This document shows positions 31,901 through 44,795 of a DNA stretch of 64,000 bases, in pieces; position 1 is the first letter of the stretch; each line of letters starts with the position of its first letter. The notes beneath the pieces were generated by a model. That model was given only the letters and a program-made list of their open reading frames with translations. It was not told the origin of the DNA and did no database searches. The translations under genes were made by a program, and so were the position numbers. This DNA is from Pseudevernia furfuracea. Lineage: Eukaryota > Ascomycota > Lecanoromycetes > Lecanorales > Parmeliaceae. The DNA lies in assembly GCA_022315425.1 (NCBI GenBank), contig JAIUPT010000020.1:2046001-2110000 (forward strand). Direction: 5' to 3'.

Positions 31901-33982
31901 CGTAAGCTGGTCAGCGTGGTTACTGTTGGGGCTGTATGTGCAGCACTTCCCCAGAGTCCGGGCATCATAACCATCCGCGTTTTGTGCGCCTGGGGACCAT
32001 ACTCTGTCAATTGCGGTAAGCCAAGAATAAATGCCATCGAAGCTTCGACGCCATACGGCAAACGGGGTAGCGGCCGCTTAGAGGAAGCTGGGTAGATTGA
32101 GAAAGCTTGGAATCGCACTGAAGAGCAGTACTGCTTTTGCAAACGTTTTGATATGCTACGACTGGAGTTTTACCATAGTGAATTGATTTTTGTTCTCACA
32201 ATTCACGATCTGCGAGCCCGATCAAACCGTACACTCGATCTTCCGCTTTTGTTGCCGAAATCGATTGGTTCGCGTGAAGGCGAGCCAAAAAATCCAGAAA
32301 ATTCTCTCGACTTTTCTTGTAGACATCGTAAGTATTTCGCTTTGTACTCTATTATCTTTGTAACAGTACTGGATCCAGCGGATGATGATAGGGTAGCATA
32401 TTTGAAGAATCCATCGAGCAGTGATAAGACACTCCAGCTGAAGATCTTATGATCACACATGATCTCAGTGGGACCCGGTAAAAATGGCTGCCTGCATGAC
32501 CCACAGACGCGTGAACCATGGCCGATCAAGAAAGTATCCGATACCGGTCCATTTGGGGGATGCACGCTTTGATCACCCATACAAGGTCTGGTTCGGAGTC
32601 AAAGGTCATCCTGTTGTGACGGTAAGAAGCATATTATCGAACCTTTGTAGGTAGTAGGTATGTTGTCCAATGCGAAGTTCACACTTGGTATTTGGCTACC
32701 TGGCCAAGCGATGTGTAGATTCCTTTCATCCGAGCTATCTGATGTACTTTTTCGGTATGATCCCTTTGGTTGATACAGATATGTATGAATCAAATAATGG
32801 ATCCGAAATTAGTCAGTGGAAGGGTGGGAGCAAAGAAAGGCTAGGCTGATGGCGACATTCTCGGTGCCATTATTCATCTTTGACCGATCGCAGGGAATGT
32901 GATCATCTTGCAGATGGCCAACCCAGTAACATAACAATGCAAGGTATCCCTCTGCATGAAACGGATTGCAATGAGTCAGTGTGTACGTCGATTCATCTTG
33001 GAGAGACAATGATCGTGCCATGATATTGCATAAAAGACAGATTCAGTACTTAGCTTGTAGCTTGCATTGGCTGGCTGCTGACAAGGCTGCAGAGCGCCAA
33101 GAACCGAAGTTTGACGGGTACCTGACCCTAGCCCCTGAATAGCTAAAGGGTGGCCCAAGCGCGTATGTAAAAGTTGGACTGCAGGATCCAGGGGTTTTGG
33201 GTTTTGTCTCCTGAACATGAGGGATGAGGGATGATGGCACCATGGCTGCATGATCCATTCATCCATTAATCCACTCATCCATCCATTTTTCAGTACCTAC
33301 TTACCTGCAGTACTACTGGTTAGACAAGTAAAAGGGGAGATCAATCATGCTTCGGTGCTTCACCACTTCCTAGACAAAGTGGCGCTGAAGCCTCAATTGC
33401 TGGCGATCCAGAACCGTAGCCTCTGGTGCTCCATGGAGCCCTGGTAAGCCCTTCGAGCACATCATAACCAAGCAATGTTTGCTTCTCACTACCCACGATG
33501 ATCGAAAAGCTAGCGAATGACAAATCTTGTACCTGGGAAATATATCAGGTATTGTAATTGTAGATTGTAGAGGCTCTTGTTGTGGCGTTGTGCTTGTCCC
33601 AAGAAAGAGTTATAGGCTTATAGGTATGGTGCCGGTGAAGATCCCTGCGCCTCCTGCAGCTCTCCGGTAACTTTCTACTTTTCCCTCCTTTATCCCACCT
33701 ATCCCCTCTCCCCTAAACCACCCCACATCAACCCTCGGCCAATCCATTCTCGACGCTTATCCAGCGCTCCGGGAGCTGCACCACCACACTGCACAGTGAG
33801 CCTTGTCTGGAAATTAGGACACCATTATCCAATTTTGTTGATGCCGGCTTTGGCGGAAGCACCATCTGGCAGCGTGGGCCAAATTGCTGCCCGTGCACAC
33901 ATCAATGGGCCGTCTTGTTTCAAGAGCCGACGTCGTACAACTGAGACGTCTGTAAAGGACAGCAGTCCCTTCAGTTGCCGCA
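31901..33982. other. Intergenic region
   Basis: About 2.1 kb without a supported gene. It has short (ATCC)n-like repeats at about 33248-33285. The last 300 bases are CT-rich and are probably the promoter and leader of the gene at 33983. Open frames here are short and featureless. Confidence 0.45.
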
Positions 33983-36900
33983 ATGGTGATTCGCAGAGAT
34001 ACTCCTGCACCTTTGATGCAAAGCGCAGACGCTCCACGACCTCTGAGCGTCCGATCTGCAGCTTCAAATGCAACAACCAATGAGCCGCCTCCTCAGACAC
34101 CGAAAAACAAAATTACGACAAAGCGTGCATCGAAGCAGGCGCATCGAGCGCCACGTGAGACACAGATGGAGGATAATGCAAGGAACACTGCCGAGGAAAA
34201 CATTCGGGATGAGAGGATTTCGCATGATCTGTCATTGACAGACAATGCCCGGCATTCCGTGGTGGATAACATGCTCATGTCCCTCAACCCTGATCAGCCA
34301 AAATCCTTTTCTCCGCCAAACGGCCCCCCACCCTTCTCCGCCAGCTCAGATACGATCTCGCAGCCAAAGAGTGGGCCCCGGCATCTACACTCCGCGTCTA
34401 TTAATTCCGACTTTACTTTCCCTTCAGACGACTCGCCAAACCGACACTCTGCTCACCTCCCACGGGGCCGCCGGAGTCACAGCAGCTCTACCTTCCAATC
34501 CGTACTCGGCCGAATAGACAGCGTTCATGGTGAAGGTGATGCAGGTGAAATCGCGAGAGAAAAGGTCGCCCGTACACAAGGAGCTGGAGGCGTGGAGTCA
34601 GCTTCTCTGGGTGCTAGGAAAAGCAATAAGAGCAGTGGGTCATCTAGTATCGATCTGGGGAAGATGGGACGACAATCACGACCAAACGCCCTTGGGCGGC
34701 GCTCGGCAAGCTTCGATCAAGGACAAAGGATTCGGATTGTACATTCGGCATCGAGCTCTACGACACAACCACCACCACCACTGCCAAACAATCGATCTCA
34801 GCCAATGATATACGACGATCTCGATGCTGCACCGACACCTACAGTACCGGGAGGGCCTCGAAAGGACAGAGCATCAGGATATCCACCTCAAGCACAAGCA
34901 CAAGGCTCTACACATCAGCGGAGGAACAGCAAGGCATCCTCAAGGAGCCAGCCAGGCAAGAAGAAGAAAGGCGATACAGTTGGGTGGGATGCACCCATGC
35001 CATCGAAGAGCAACGGATATGCAGCGTCCAGGCGGAACTCAAAACAGATCAGTCCTATGCCCATGTTCATCAAGTCGCGAAACCCGAGCCCGGTGAGACA
35101 GCATTCGGAGCCTCTGATGGCCCATAGATTAGAACCAACCGCTCAGTCGACCATACAATCGAAAAATATCACGAAAGAGCGACCTGGATTCTTCAAAAGG
35201 ATGTTCGCATCGTCGAGGGACCCGGCGCCTGCAACAAACAACCTTCAAGCACCGCATCTCCCTCCTTTCTTTTCCTCCCTCGTAGTTACCGAGACCGTCC
35301 TGGCTCATACGAGAGCAAATAGTCGAGACGGCTTCACAACACCTCACAAGCTATCGAAACCAGTTGCACCAGAGGAGCGTTTGCACGCTCCACCAGAAAT
35401 CGTCCATCCACCCCTGGCCAAGAAGCATTCTTCATTCTTCAGACGGCGGAAAAGGTCCTTGTCTGACGACATGCCACCTCCAATGCTCCCTTTGAACGTG
35501 AAATCTCATCGTCCGCCTCTCTCTGACCCAATTGAACAAAGTCCTGTGAGCAGTCTACGCCAAGTCATGAATCCTTTCCTTGACGATCCGATGCGTTCGA
35601 ACGCCCAACAGTTTGCAGGTACAACCGGCGGTGACACTTGTCCTTCACACACCCATACTCTACAAGCCAAAGGGTCGGTGGAGCCCATCAATCACGACTA
35701 TGATCTGGGGAACGACGCTGGATTCAACCATCCTCTCAGCAAAGTTCGGGACATGTCGACTGCAAGACGGGAAGCCCTGGTCGAGAGGGTCCATGTCACA
35801 CCTGACGACAGAATCTCCTTGAGACCTCATGACAAGTCCTTCTTCCACGATGACAGCAGCAATGAGACGAAAATCCCTGGAACTGCCAATGATCCTCAGC
35901 TCGCACGTCAAGGTACCGTTAATCTCGATCAACCACCAGCTAGCTTCCTTAGCTCTTCGTCATCGCGCAAAGAGAACGCACGACTTCGTTCTAAGCCGAA
36001 GGAGTCTGCTGAATCACTGGAGAAGCGCTCGATCGACTCTCCAATGAACCGGAACGTGCACTCTACACGCAATGACAAGTTGCCCACATCACAACGCGCT
36101 GCTCATGCAATTCCTGCGAGGTCCGAGCCAAGGGAGTGGCTTACTCCATCGCATATAACACCCAGCAGGAATCATTCATCTCCTCCTGGATCTTCCAAGA
36201 CATCTAACCGCTCTCAGCGCGTGTGGCTGCAGCCTGACAGTCCTGAGCCAAAGCTGCGCGAGGTTGATGTACCCATTGCCACTGACGGCGCTGAGCTCTC
36301 TCCGGTCAGTGACTATCATTCTGCTTCTTCGGTTCAGAGCGTGCCGAAGCCAAGCGATGACATCCACTTCCCTGAGCCAACGCCAGAGGATGCAGCGCAC
36401 AGGCTGAGTGTGCAGATTGATCCAAACCAACCAACTGAGGCAGATCGTGCGCAGGCTAAGCAAATATATGACGGCGATGAAAGCTTGGCGAGCAAGCCAA
36501 TGGCAGCCGCTTGGCTTGGAGAACCAGGTCCAGAACGCATGCGTGTGCGACAGGCCTACGTGGAGCTTTTTGACTGGCAGAACCTCAACATCCTCGCTGC
36601 TTTGCGGGGAATGTGCGGTAAGTTGTACCTAAAAGGCGAAGCTCAGCAGGTAGACCGTATCCTTGACGCCTTCTCTAATCGCTGGTGTGCTTGCAACTCC
36701 AACCATGGGTTCAAGGCTACAGGTATGTTTGACCACAAAAATTAAAGTGGCCCCAGCTGACAGCGCTGCAGGTGTCGTGCACACGATCTGCTTCTCAGTC
36801 TTGATGCTCAACACGGACTTGCATCAGGCAGAGATTGAGACGAAGATGACACGCCAACAATTCCTGAAGAACATCCTACCTACCGTCCGTCGCGTAGTGA

Positions 36901-38806
36901 CAGATGCTGCACCAGATGGTTTCACCAACAACCGTGCCTCTACGCTTCCTCCTCCGCGACCATGGGTAGACTCGCTTTCCAGTGGCAAGACGCCAATATT
37001 TCACGAAACGCACGAAGGGCGGCGATCATTCGAGGCCCAGAGACCGCTCTATCGATTGTCGCAGCGACCATCTGATCAGACAGTATACACTTCGGCTCCA
37101 TTTACACAGCTTGACTACGCAACTTCTCAGGGCGACAGTGGCCCATTCGTAAAAGGTGGGTTTCATGGCAAATTGAGTACCTGGGAGAATCAGATCGAGA
37201 TCATTCTCAAGGACTTCTACGTCTCCATTCGCCAACAACCATTACCTCTCCATGGAAGCGAGACAAACGAGCCTCCCTCCCAAACACCGCATACATCAAC
37301 TGGTCTTTCCGCCATGACCAATAATATGCTCCGCCGCACACCTAGCATGCTCAGTAAAGCTGGTTCTGAGACTGTAAGCTACAGTCGGGGACGCCAAGGG
37401 TCGGAACAGCGGCTCGGTACAGGCAGATGGCAGTCGAAGAATAGGTCCAGGCCACGTCTGTATCCGGCTTCCACTTCAGGAACTGTGGCCTCCAGCCGGC
37501 GATCCAGTATGGATGAACAGTCCTCTTTTACAAGCCCTTCTGTCACAAGTGCTTGGAGCAAGTTCTCATCTTTCGGCAAGACCCAGACAACCATCTCCAT
37601 CGACTCTTTCGCATCGAACTATCCTCAGGGCGATTATCAACAATCGGTCGGATTTGCCAATGCTTTGAGCCAAGCTATTATACGCGAAGAGGGTACAGTG
37701 GGTGAGGAAGAGCCCCTTCGCGCCGCTCCACTTCTTGAAGACGAGAGTTTGGAGCTTTCGGGTGCACCATGGGCCAAGGAGGGCATCCTGAAGCACAAGC
37801 ATCATCTTGAGACCGTCGATAAGAGAGCCAAGGATAGAAACTGGGTTGAGAGCTTCGCCGTCATTGAAAAAGGCTACCTGCGCCTGTTCTCTTTCAGCAT
37901 GAACGCCAAATCCCTACGTCAGAAAGCCAAACACCAAAGAGCCCCTGGTGGTGTTGTCGGTGGAGGTAATTGGGCTGACAGCGCCGAGACCCTTGGAACC
38001 TTCCTCCTTCGCCAGACCATTGCTAGTGGCCTTCCATCTCCTGGCTACTCAAAGGCCAGACCTCATGTTTGGGCACTTACACTGCCTACAGGCGCTGTCC
38101 ATCTTTTCCAAGTCGGCACACCAGAAATCGTTAGAGAATTCGTGACGACAGCCAATTACTGGAGTGCACGTCTGTCCAAAGAGCCAATGGTCGGCGGCAT
38201 AAGCAACATAGAATACGGCTGGGGAGAGTCTGTCATCGATACTTCCTTCATGAACATTGAGAAGAATGCATCCTTCTCCGTCCCGGGCAGCTCAGGACCT
38301 AGACCGAGTCTACAGAGCTCAATCAGAAGTGCAAGAAGCTCGATTGATCAAGGAACCTACAAGCCAAGACTGCCAGGAGACAGAGTCGTGGTTACTGATT
38401 GGACACCACCGCAACAGAGCATGGTCGCCAGTGTCTTGATGGAAGTTGATCAGCTCAAAGCCTTGCTCACATACGTGAAGAACATTACAGAGGACTTGGA
38501 GAAGCACAACGACCTGAGGGGGGCGATGCTACTGGCGGTAAGCAAACATTTTACGCCCATCCCTGCGACAAAGTACCGCTACTAACAACTGCTTAGTTCT
38601 CTTCTCGCCACCCCAATCATACGAAAGCGATGGCGAATTGGGAGCGCAAGTCGTCTTACCTATTGCGCGAGATCGTGAAGTTCAGGACCTATATCGACTG
38701 CCTGCAAGCTGCGCAGGTGCAGAAAGAAAAGATATACGCGGAGAGGGGCAACTTGGCTCCTGCCGAAAATGAAAGCGCTGCAGGGTCAGAGTCGACCCAG
38801 ACATGA
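33983..38806 (+). CDS. Arf guanine-nucleotide exchange factor with Sec7 and PH domains (Syt1/EFA6-like)
   Basis: Exons are 33983-36722, 36772-38537 and 38597-38806, and phases 1 and 0 close to give 1,571 residues. The first 800 residues are disordered, rich in Ser/Pro/Arg/His (for example RRSHSSSTFQSVLGRIDS). A Sec7 domain spans about 820-1000: AYVELFDWQNLNILAALRGM, then LYLKGEAQQVDRILDAFSNR with the catalytic Glu near residue 886, then CFSVLMLNTDLHQAEIETKM. A PH domain starts near 1244 (WAKEGILKHKHHLE ... KDRNWVESFAVIEKGYLRLF) and contains a long insert. A coiled-coil-like C-terminus follows (MVASVLMEVDQLKALLTYVK). It should activate Arf at the plasma membrane or Golgi. Size and order fit the fungal Syt1 / EFA6 group rather than Gea or Sec7. 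Confidence 0.92.
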
Positions 38807-39380
38807 AGGCGCATTAAAGGAGTCTTTTGGGGGTGTTGGGTTGCATGTAGGGTATCCGAGAGGGGATTCTGGTTTGCTCGCCTGCGACGTCGATGACATG
38901 TACGTTCTCGGATGATGATTTTTATCCATCTTCTTAGCGTTTCAGCGTGGTGGCTTTGCTGCTTGCAAACATTTCTGGATAAAGATACCTTGCTCGCCGA
39001 AGAGCTCGCAGCAGGCGGAATTTCTTTCTACATGAGTTGCGCTATCTAGATCGCTGGTCGTTCGAACCGTGTGCCGCTTTTTGGCTTCCCCTTCTTTCCG
39101 ATTGGCAATCTCTGCTCCGGAGCGCTCTCTCATATTGACCATCTTTACGGACTTCTTCCTTCTTTCTACCGAGACGTGTATTACTATTACTAGTGCTCCA
39201 AGCCGGGGGCTTTTTACTCAGCAACAACTTCCTCCTCCTCCAGCTCCGTGTGTGTCTGATCATCATTCTTCTTCCTTTTCTGACTCGGCGCTGCTTCTTT
39301 CGCCCCCCCCCCCTTTTTTTGAACTTGACCCCGGTAGCAAAATCTTTTGCCATCGCATTCTTTTTGTTTGTCGTTGCTGG

Positions 39381-39565
39381 TTTTCATTTCGTTTCATTTC
39401 ATTTTCATTTTCATTTTCATTTTCATTTTCATTTTCATTTTCATGTTCATTTTCGTTTTCGTTTCATTTTCGTTTCATTTCATTTCGTTTCAATTTCAGT
39501 TTCAATTTCAGTTCATTTCATTTCGTTTCATTTTCATTTCATTTCATTTAATTCAATTCATTCGT
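39381..39565. repeat. Hexanucleotide (TTTTCA)n-type array
   Basis: About 185 bases of TTTTCAT/TTTCGTT units, purest at 39400-39445 and then degrading into TTTCAATTTCAG variants. It creates spurious Phe/Ile/Ser-rich open frames. Microsatellite origin by slippage is the simplest reading. Confidence 0.85.
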
Positions 39566-39960
39566 TTATGATAATGGATGTACGAAATGCGTGCCCTGCG
39601 CGCGTTTTGCGCTGCGTTGCGCTTGTTCTATATATCTTCTCGTTACGGACGGGCGAACCGACCGGGCGAACCGAACCGGTTCCCCAGAGCCTGCCTGCCT
39701 GCCTACGAGGACGAGAACGAGGTACAGCCGACGAACGAATGTTCCCTGTGCGGTGTGTATGTGCGGATTGGAGGAAGAATTGAAGAATTTGGTGTGGTGA
39801 GGGTGGGGCCGCGGGGGGGTGTTGTTTGTGTGGAGATTTGGTCCTGTTCATCGCTGAAGATGGCCCGGGGAGGAGGGGTAATGGGGTAATGGGGTTGGAG
39901 ATTTCTGAACGGTTGCTTTTTTGGGGGGGGCGGCTTCCTGCAGGGCTCGATGGGTATGTA

Positions 39961-40164
39961 TGGATGGATGGATGGATGTATGGATGCATTGCCTTGGCTT
40001 GGCTTGGCTTACAGGCTTACGGGCCTACGGGCTTTCGGGCTTACGGGCTTGTGATTCAAGCAACATGTTCGATGCAGCGCAAGGTAAGGTAAGCTAAGGC
40101 AAGGTAAGGCAAGCACGTTTTCCCGTTCTGGTTCTGGTTTCTGGGTCTGGGTCTGGGTCTGGGG
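39961..40164. repeat. Patchwork of four different short tandem repeats
   Basis: In order: (GGAT)n at 39961-39986, GGCTT/GGCTTACGG units at about 39992-40052, AAGGT/AAGGC units at about 40079-40115, and TCTGGG units at about 40130-40164. A GA tract follows at 40528-40560. Confidence 0.75.
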
Positions 40165-42905
40165 GAGTGGTGATTGTTGCCATGTGTGCGTGTGCGTGTG
40201 GTTAAGATATATAGAGTGAGTGGTCTGATGTTCCTAGCAGCTTTGGAGTATCTATCAGTTGATTTAGGGTGTCGGTTTATGTGGATGTCGCGTTTGTGGG
40301 GATTTACATACATACAGGTTGCTAGAGTCGATAAATGGGAGGCTTTGCTTTGGGACTACACTACCTTGCTTGTGGATACGTGCGTGCGTTGAGGCGATGG
40401 GCGATTTCACTTGGATTTGAAAGGCTTGAGGAGATCGATCTACACGTGGAATGTGGGGTATCTACGCCTTCGGATGGGAGACAAGGGGTGGCGTGGTGGT
40501 TTTGTGGGTTGATTTGGCGGCTGACGGATAGAGAGAGAGAGAGAGGGAGAGAGAGAGAGCGAGAGAGCGCAGTGTTAATGTATTACTGGAGTGGATATTC
40601 TCGATCCTGCAGGCCGAGTGGAGTATGTTGGTTTCTCTGTTCCGAGGGGGTCTTTATTCGTGCGTTCGTTAGCGATTGATGTAGGTACGCTAATTGTTCT
40701 AGGTGAAGTTACCAAAGTTGCCACACTGTCCAGCTTGCTGCGCCGCCGCCTCGAGTCCTTTGCAGGCTACTCATGGGAAACGAACGAAATGCTTGCTTGT
40801 TTCCATTTATTGGCTGCTCTCTCTCTCTCTCTCTTATTCCTTTTGGAGACTCTTTACCGCATATCTACGGCGAAAGCAGGTTTATGCGCATCTGTGCAGA
40901 TAGATAGATCGCACGGCTTAACTAGTCAAACGACATTTTCGGTCCAATTTTTTCTTTCTGAACTTTTCTCTCTCTCTTGAAGAAAAGACGATATCTATCG
41001 GTTGAACCCCTCTTCTCCTCGTTCAGCTGACTGACTTCCCTCCCTCCCTACCCAGTGCGCCCGAGTTTTAATACATCCGAGAACTAGCCGCAAATTAAAT
41101 ACATGCATCTCAGAGTAAAAGAAAAATTGTAGACGTGTTTTCCTTCTACGCGCCAATTTCAACCGTCGAGCACCTAGAGGGTGTTTCGGGTCTTGAGGAG
41201 TATGCAAAGCGAACGCTTTCGTCCTGGTCAGCGGTTAGGAACTAGCGAGGCTGCGTACGTAGGTACGTACGTGCTATAGCCCTTGCGTCAGTGACGTAGA
41301 GGATTTGCTGCATCGCTTTATGTAGGTTGGGTAGGGGGCTTGTCTGGGGGGCGATGACACGCTGATTTTTTTTTTTTTTCTTTCTTTCTTTTGGTCGGGT
41401 TGGAATGGGTTGGGTTGGAGGGGCTGGGAGAAGGGTCGAGATTTGCTGGGTGTATATAGATTGATTCGAGCCTGATGAGGAGAACGTTCGATGTTGACGG
41501 CCTTGATGGTGTGGGGAAATGAGCGGGGAGGGAGTGATGGGGTAGTAGTAATAGTCAGACGGGGTAGGGGAGAGGCGATTGCAGAATCAAGAAAGTTCAT
41601 CAATCTGCAAAAAGAAGGAGGAACAGATGATTGCGGGAAATTCTACTCTGTAGAGGATGTCGAAAGGAAGAGGAGGTTTACACGCGTTGCTGGAGTTGAA
41701 CATGTCATCTTCTGGACCTTGAGACCGAAGTGGAGAAACGACCGCTGCCGGACCTTGAAGGCCTTGAGCGCAGAGGACGGGATGTAAGAGATCTGGGAGG
41801 TCCGAGAAAAACAGAAGATTCAGCTCCCGCCTCGTGATTGATATCAGAACACCCGATCCACGAAGAGGCCCGAGAGGGCTCTTGAAAATTGGCACAGAGG
41901 TCTTCGATGATGACTGCTCTACTCCATTCTGGCCAAATGTTGGAAAACCCTCATCTTGCCACCCTCATCGTGCCTACATTTTTTTTAATTTTTTTTTATG
42001 CCGGCCTGAAATCGATTTGTGAATCGTACATTAGTACATTTTAGGGGGGTTTTTTCCCCCCCTTTTTTTTTGTAGGCTGCCCTTATGTACAGTATATCTT
42101 CTTCTGCATATGTAGAGTACATACATCTCAGCAACAGTGATGTGGGAATAAGAAGTTGCGGATAGTGTAGGTAGGTAGGTTTTCATAGCGGAACGAACGA
42201 AGGAACGGCATCACAGGAGACCATGTGGGATGTAGTTAGTGAAGGGGGCGAGCGGGGAAATTAAGGTTGAAAATCGGGCTCCTCGGTCAATCAATCGAAG
42301 TTTGTTTGTTTATTTGAATCGTGTTCGTAGGTATAGGTGCTTTTTTTAGGCGTTGATTGTTGCCTTTCGCCTTTTTTCCAAGTGTGAGCTGGGTTGTTTG
42401 GCTCTTCAATATAGTAACTATGTTAAGTGATTAATGCATTGATTGACCCACCTATACTATCGCTTGATCGGCTAAATTTCTGCCATTTGTGGTCTCGTTA
42501 TTAGCACGACGTTGATTGGGTCGGTGGGAAGTGGTCTTAGGGGGGATGACTGGTTTGATGCTCGTGGGGTAGCGAGAGACGACGGCAGAGAAATGAGGGT
42601 GGTTGGGTTCAGAGTTTGGCGTTGGGAGCAGAGGTCGAGGGTCTTATCATAGAAGAGGTCGGTTGGAACTGGTGATAGGGCTGGGTTTTGCATTGCTCAT
42701 AGGCGTTTCACCCTGCTCAAGTTTCGATAAGGCTTTGCTGGTAGAGTAAATCTGTCGCTTTTTGTCTCATAGTTCCCACTTGATGCGCCACTCTGTTGGT
42801 TTAAAACTCCTCTGCTTCGCCAGGTACGGTAAATCAGTGGAGCATTGTTCAATGCGACCATGGCTCACTGTACCATAAAACCACTACATCCCCTCGACCG
42901 TCGCG

Positions 42906-44164
42906 TCAAAGAGTCTCATCCACCTCCACACCCATCCTAGCAGCATGCCAAACCCCAGCTGTCCATTTCACCTTCTCAAAATCCACCAGCGTGGCCTTCT
43001 CGTCCGGCCCTAACCGATACGCAACAGAATGCCATTCATCCACGTCTTCCATGCCCTTTGCGGCGATCATGCACATCTGCGCAGCTTGCAGACGACCTCT
43101 GGAGAGAAAGCTGAGCGCGTCGCCTACGATGACGGCTGCGGAACCTTTTGGAGGACTGATGGGGATGTAATTAGGCTTGGATTTCGGGTTTTGGGAATCG
43201 GCTGGGCGGAAGAGATGTAACGATGGCGGGGGGTTGAAGATAATCAAGAGAGATCCCGGGTCTGTGTGGGTTTCCACGTTATCCGCTTGGCTTTGGGTCG
43301 TGGGTGTGCATTTTGCGAGAATGAGGGATGATGTGTTGGAGTGAGAGTCGGTGTGAGCGGGTCGCAGGTGCTTGTCTGAGAGAGCAATGGCGAGGTGATC
43401 GAGGATGCTCAGCCCAGTGAAATGGAAGCGCGCTATGGCGTGGAAGTCGAAGATTTTGTCGAAAATGAGATGTGGGAGGTGGGCACGGAAGTGTGCCGGG
43501 TCGTCGACTGCGTTGCCGGTGATCTGTTGCGGAAGGTTGTTAGGGAGGTTGGATTGGGAGGGCACTCGGGAGGAGTACGAGCCAATCTTCTTCGAGGGGG
43601 TAGTCTCCTGCTAGAACCCCATGGAGCTTGCCAGCGGCCTTGTACCTGTAGAGATCTTGAGCCAGCGCCGTTCGGGGAAGGTTGTGTTGTTCTTACCCTG
43701 TCGTACCCAGTGGCAGGATTTTATCAAGCTCAAAACCCAACTTTTCCACGTCGGAAAGAGCATGCAGTTCTATCGAATTGTCCAAGTATTTCGCGATGTT
43801 GAGCTCATTCAGTGGCGTCCTAGCATCTTCTCCGGTCATATCAAGATAGAATATTCCGTCATGGCGACAAGCTCTGCAGCAAATCGCCAACGGTCAGTAC
43901 TTTTTCTGGGTTGGGTTTTGAGGGTTGCTAGGCATCTCGGGTGCGCAAATGTGTACGAAATGGGAATGATGAGCTAGAGAACACCTACTGGCTCATCATC
44001 AACTTCGCGGCCGCAAGGTGGCGGAAGACACCGTGGAAGGACACCAAGGTAATCTTTGCGTTGTGCCCTTGGGAGGCCGCCACATTCGCCACCCATGACG
44101 ATGGCTCACTATTCCGAGAAGAAGCCGGAGACGGAAGGCTTGTGAAACCTTTGGGAAACGGCAT
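42906..44164 (-). CDS. 2-oxoglutarate/Fe(II) oxygenase-like protein with an altered active site
   Basis: Exons are 44164-43989, 43873-43697, 43645-43579 and 43523-42906, and the phases close to give 345 residues. The last intron (43578-43524) is 55 nt with GTACTC, CCTAAC and AACAG. The fold is that of isopenicillin-N-synthase-like oxygenases: ACRHDGIFYLDM (N-terminal block), VETHTDPGSLLIIF (HxD iron ligands), AAVIVGDALSFLSRGRLQAA and VKWTAGVWHAARM. Where the family has the distal His and Arg (xxHRV...RxS), this protein has AAQMCMIAAKG...EWHSVAYR, so the third iron ligand and probably the co-substrate Arg are missing. It may be non-catalytic. The first exon is the least certain. Confidence 0.7.
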
Positions 44165-44795
44165 TATGTATTCAGTGTATTGGATTGGGAATTTTGAAGT
44201 GATAAAGATGATAACCTGCTCACATGCAGAAGAACAAAGACGTCAAGTGGGGGTAAAAAGCATGTAGAAGATAGTGTCAAGGTCGTGAGTGAATCAATAG
44301 CGGTAAAAGTGAGGGGAGTTTGCCCAAGCCGAGGGCTTCTCTCACAGCTTTAAGAACACCATCATCCGACTCTGCACCCATGATCAATGTATCGTATGAT
44401 GTTATGCTATTTTTATAGGAATGAAGCCATTCTTTCCTTCACTTTTTGTGTTCAATTTGCCCAAAACGGCACGCAAAATTGTCGCTGATCGGATGCTTTC
44501 TCACCTATCTCGCCTGAGGCCCAACTTCCTATTCAAGAAACAGGATGATTTGGCGGCAACTAACCGGAGCTCCAGGCCCGCTATTGGGAACATTTGTCAT
44601 TTGATACGGTGTCATTGCTGGCAGCGGTCGGCCGAGCCTAGATGCCGGCTGCAGCCCGGTCAGGTTGGCAAACCAAGCGAACTGAGAAAAGGGCACGTCG
44701 AATCACTCAGAGTCAATCTCTATTTTCTAAAACCCCGGCAGCATATAAATGGCTGAAGAAGATCCTCGTCAAAAGATGATGAGAAGTCTGCCATC
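44165..44795. promoter_or_regulatory. Intergenic region between divergent genes
   Basis: 631 bases separate the minus start at 44164 and the plus start at 44796. A frame at 44421-44756 is open but featureless. Promoters for both genes are expected here. Confidence 0.4.

Larger units (their letters stand above)
38807..42905. other. Long gene-free region rich in simple repeats
   Basis: About 4.1 kb without a convincing gene. Open frames here come from repeats or lack any family feature. It contains the repeat blocks listed separately and many homopolymer runs (for example T11-like at 41367-41380, and C and T runs at 42050-42072). It could hold an untranslated transcript, but nothing in the sequence proves one. 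Confidence 0.55.

Noticed and set aside
39050..39078. T-loop-like GTTCGAA suggesting a tRNA
   Set aside because: The flanking bases do not pair into a T-stem and no D-arm or anticodon arm is present.
39069..39783. Phe/Ile/Ser-rich open frames of 160 and 196 codons
   Set aside because: They are translations of the TTTTCA repeat.
43524..43578. Frameshift in the 2OG oxygenase-like gene
   Set aside because: A 55-nt intron with GT, CCTAAC and AACAG joins the two frames exactly, so the gene is open.
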